Shown here piece by piece: positions 5,814-7,237 of a stretch of 7,237 nucleotides of DNA. This stretch comes from Pseudomonadota bacterium (GTDB lineage Bacteria > Pseudomonadota > Alphaproteobacteria > Rhizobiales > Hyphomicrobiaceae). A program made the translations under genes and the position numbers. The notes under the pieces are model-generated. The model ran no database searches. It was not told the DNA's origin and saw nothing but the letters and a program-made list of their open reading frames with translations. The stretch lies in the NCBI GenBank assembly GCA_023392135.1, contig JAEVZQ010000048.1, positions 1 to 7,237 of the forward strand. The letters run 5' to 3'. How positions within the stretch are numbered: the first letter of the stretch is position 1; every line of letters starts with the position of its first letter.

Positions 5814-6599
5814 TCACTGCGATTGTGATGCTCGCTGTTGTCTCGCGAGCACTCTCTTGCGCAGAGCGACCCAGCGCCGGCAACTCGCCAGGCTGAGCTT
5901 GCAGCGGATGACGATCTTCGGGCCTCCGCCGCCGGTCTCCAGTCCCGTTATGCGTCCGTTGCCGCTGATGTCCAGCGCGGCCTTGCGAAGGAGATCGGCA
6001 GCGGTCATCGACGCCATGAACGGGTTTGCCTCGAGAACTTCGCTGCTTAGGATTGCCGAAACTGGCGTATCCTCATCAGCCCGCAGGAGACGGGTCGCGC
6101 CCGCCGGGCCGAGCAGAAAGGCGAGCCGCAGATTGACGGATGTGACTTCCAGGCCCTGGGTATCGAGATGGGTCGCGTTTTCCTGCGTGTAGGCCAGTGC
6201 GGCGCGGCGCGAAAACTCGAAGTCCGTGCGCTTCGCCAGGATCTCCGCATTGGAAAGGCTGGCGGTCTCGTCAGCGAAGTAGCGCCGGGCGACCTCCAGA
6301 AACGTCGATTCGATGAACTGAAAAGGGCCGAGCGCCGTCGATCGTGGGTTTTTGGCGTTCAGTACACCGCTCGATTCGGCCATCATCAGCCGGTCAAGAA
6401 ACGTCTGAACCGGGGGATTGGCTTTTTCGGGTGCCTCGGCGGCTGGCTCTGTCACAGCTGGGCTGGCCGTTACTGCCGCGTTGGGCTCGGCCAACGCCAT
6501 TGCAGGATAGAGAATGAGAAGCAGGGCTGCGACCGCTGCTCCCAACTGATCAAGTCCGTGGTCGGGCCGATACGCCCATGGGGTCCTGGTACGATCCAT
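5814..6599 (-). CDS. Exported lytic-transglycosylase-like (SLT-fold) protein
   Basis: This 261-aa protein has a long, basic N-region, a hydrophobic core LGAAVAALLLILYPAMALA, and a likely signal cleavage after residue 37 (ALA, then EP). An Ala/Pro/Glu-rich linker follows (about 38-62). The catalytic-type domain has E75 in MAESSG, then NPRSTALGPFQFIESTF (about 84-100), AYTQEN (136-141), FLLGPAGATRLL (about 161-172), and EANPFM (190-195). This is the layout of SLT-family muramidases, where the Glu of ESSG is the acid/base that cleaves the MurNAc-GlcNAc bond of peptidoglycan. The C-terminal 40 residues (KIVIRCKLSLASCRRW and a basic tail) match nothing I know. ATG 6599 is chosen because it opens the signal peptide; no good ribosome-binding site is visible. 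A longer start at 6788 would overlap the OmpA-like gene. It lies 124 bases downstream of that gene on the same strand. Confidence 0.82.
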   Translation of the reverse strand: MDRTRTPWAYRPDHGLDQLGAAVAALLLILYPAMALAEPNAAVTASPAVTEPAAEAPEKANPPVQTFLDRLMMAESSGVLNAKNPRSTALGPFQFIESTFLEVARRYFADETASLSNAEILAKRTDFEFSRRAALAYTQENATHLDTQGLEVTSVNLRLAFLLGPAGATRLLRADEDTPVSAILSSEVLEANPFMASMTAADLLRKAALDISGNGRITGLETGGGGPKIVIRCKLSLASCRRWVALRKRVLARQQRASQSQ

Positions 6600-6723
6600 C
6601 TCAGCCGAAGTGCAACGAAGCGAAACTTCGCGGCAAACGCTTGCCTGTATGGAAAAGTTCCGTCGACGTAGATTGTGGAAGACGATGGTGCTTCGGGCTG
6701 CGGCACTGAAATGCGGAGAACCG

Positions 6724-7113
6724 CTACTTTGCCAGGTTTTGCCCCGGGTTGTCCTGCGCCGATCGATGCGGGGCGATGTCCGCATCAAGCTGGAGTTCGA
6801 CCCGGCGGTCGAGCTGCCAGAGTGTGTGCCGATCGAGCCTTGAACGGTCGACTCCCTGATACGGCTCCGAGCTGCCCTTTGGCACGAGCATCAGATTGCC
6901 GGTGAAGCCGTTTGCTTTCAGGTAATCTGCCACGGCATCCAGACGATCCCGCGACAGCTCGAGGTTGAAAGCCTCACTGCCGCGCTCGTCGGCGTGGCCG
7001 GTGAGCACGACGGAGTCCGGTTGCTTGATCTTCAGATACTCCAGCAGAAGCTCCATCGCCTTACGTCCATCTTCCGTGAGAGCCGCTTTCCGGAAAACGA
7101 ACTGGATCGGCAC
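6724..7113 (-). CDS. OmpA-like peptidoglycan-binding domain protein (start uncertain, possibly 5'-truncated)
   Basis: The open frame encodes 129 aa, nearly all one OmpA C-terminal domain. IQFVFRKAALTEDG (3-16) is the first strand, and VVLTGHADERGS (35-46) is followed by FNLELSRDRLDAVADYL (49-65). D42 and R57 correspond to the Asp/Arg pair that binds diaminopimelate in peptidoglycan, and LDRRVEL (101-107) is the usual closing strand. The only start after the upstream stop is a GTG at 7113, which falls at the very beginning of the domain and leaves no signal peptide or lipobox, although these domains work in the periplasm. The same frame is open for 24 more codons to a TAA at 7188-7186, without ATG, GTG or TTG in between. 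The gene may therefore be broken, mis-sequenced, or started unusually. Its partner downstream is the transglycosylase-like gene. Confidence 0.75.
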   Translation of the reverse strand: MPIQFVFRKAALTEDGRKAMELLLEYLKIKQPDSVVLTGHADERGSEAFNLELSRDRLDAVADYLKANGFTGNLMLVPKGSSEPYQGVDRSRLDRHTLWQLDRRVELQLDADIAPHRSAQDNPGQNLAK

Positions 7114-7185
7114 TGGAACCGGCGCACGAACCGCAACCTGTGAACGGGACGGCTGCTTGGGGTCACGAGCGGCGCCAACCAGGCT

Positions 7186-7237
7186 TTAGAGGTTCTGCAT
7201 CATGCTGGTTGAGGGATCCGGCCCCCCGGCAGCAGCT
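7186..7237 (-). other. Open frame upstream of the OmpA-like domain, ending in TAA (partial)
   Basis: From the right edge, the minus-strand frame that is in phase with the OmpA domain reads Ala/Gly/Pro-rich residues, then STSMMQNL, then TAA at 7188-7186. It could be the tail of a separate upstream gene, or the lost N-terminal part of the OmpA-domain protein divided by a nonsense codon. The other two minus-strand frames also close here: one with TGA at 7165-7163, the other with TGA at 7202-7200, where it overlaps an ATG. The window is too short to tell which frame is coding. Confidence 0.3.

Noticed and set aside
5799..5824. AATCGC/GCGATT inverted repeat at the convergent ends of the deacetylase and transglycosylase-like genes, as a terminator
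   Set aside because: Only 6 bp with a 14-base loop and no T-run on either side; this can be chance.
6616..6630. CGAAG/CTTCG stem upstream of the transglycosylase-like start
   Set aside because: Only 5 bp around a 5-base loop in a patch rich in CGAAG-like words; not enough to call a regulatory site.
6600..6788. 63-residue N-terminal extension of the transglycosylase-like protein
   Set aside because: It would overlap the OmpA-like gene by 65 bases and bury the signal peptide.

Overview
The window reads as a stretch of chromosome from a GC-rich alphaproteobacterium, most likely Hyphomicrobiales/Rhizobiales (Bradyrhizobium-, Xanthobacteraceae- or Rhodoplanes-like). The evidence is the alphaproteobacterial form of PurC beside purS and purQ, a DUF1476 (F1-ATPase zeta-type) gene divergent from purC, dispersed CTCCCTCT/GGAGAGG intergenic palindromes, and a short transglycosylase of a type I associate with Rhizobiales. 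The taxon is inferred from protein flavour, not from a search.

Layout. Positions 1-108 (+) hold the last 35 codons of ettA, followed by a strong hairpin terminator. Positions 194-1144 (+) encode a CDF-family Zn/Cd/Co exporter with histidine-rich ends. It converges on a minus-strand purine operon transcribed from right to left: purC (3123-2335), purS (2237-1995) and purQ (1867-1172). The two spacers inside this operon are not plain: the purC-purS spacer is almost entirely two opposed arrays of a GCGAATG/GCGAGTA-type heptamer that can fold on themselves, and the purS-purQ spacer holds a CCTCTCCC/GGGAGAGG hairpin. purL does not follow purQ. A 337-bp region (3124-3460) separates purC from the divergent DUF1476 gene (3461-3781). 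A second relative of the CTCCCTCT hairpin lies between that gene and a convergent beta-hydroxyacid dehydrogenase (4739-3855).

The right part concerns the envelope: a secreted CE4 polysaccharide deacetylase (4934-5788, +), a convergent exported lytic-transglycosylase-like protein (6599-5814, -), and upstream of it an OmpA-like peptidoglycan-binding domain (7113-6724, -). The OmpA-like frame has no recognisable start or signal peptide and is cut off from the open frame upstream by a TAA at 7188-7186. All three products are predicted to act on or bind peptidoglycan or another envelope polysaccharide, so a loose cell-wall neighbourhood is plausible, although the genes do not form one operon.

Most of the window is ordinary housekeeping. 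No prophage, transposase, CRISPR array, toxin-antitoxin pair, defence system, tRNA or rRNA was seen. The points worth a second look are the heptamer repeat filling the purC-purS spacer where the purS ribosome-binding site should be, the interrupted start of the OmpA-like gene, and the purine operon ending without purL.
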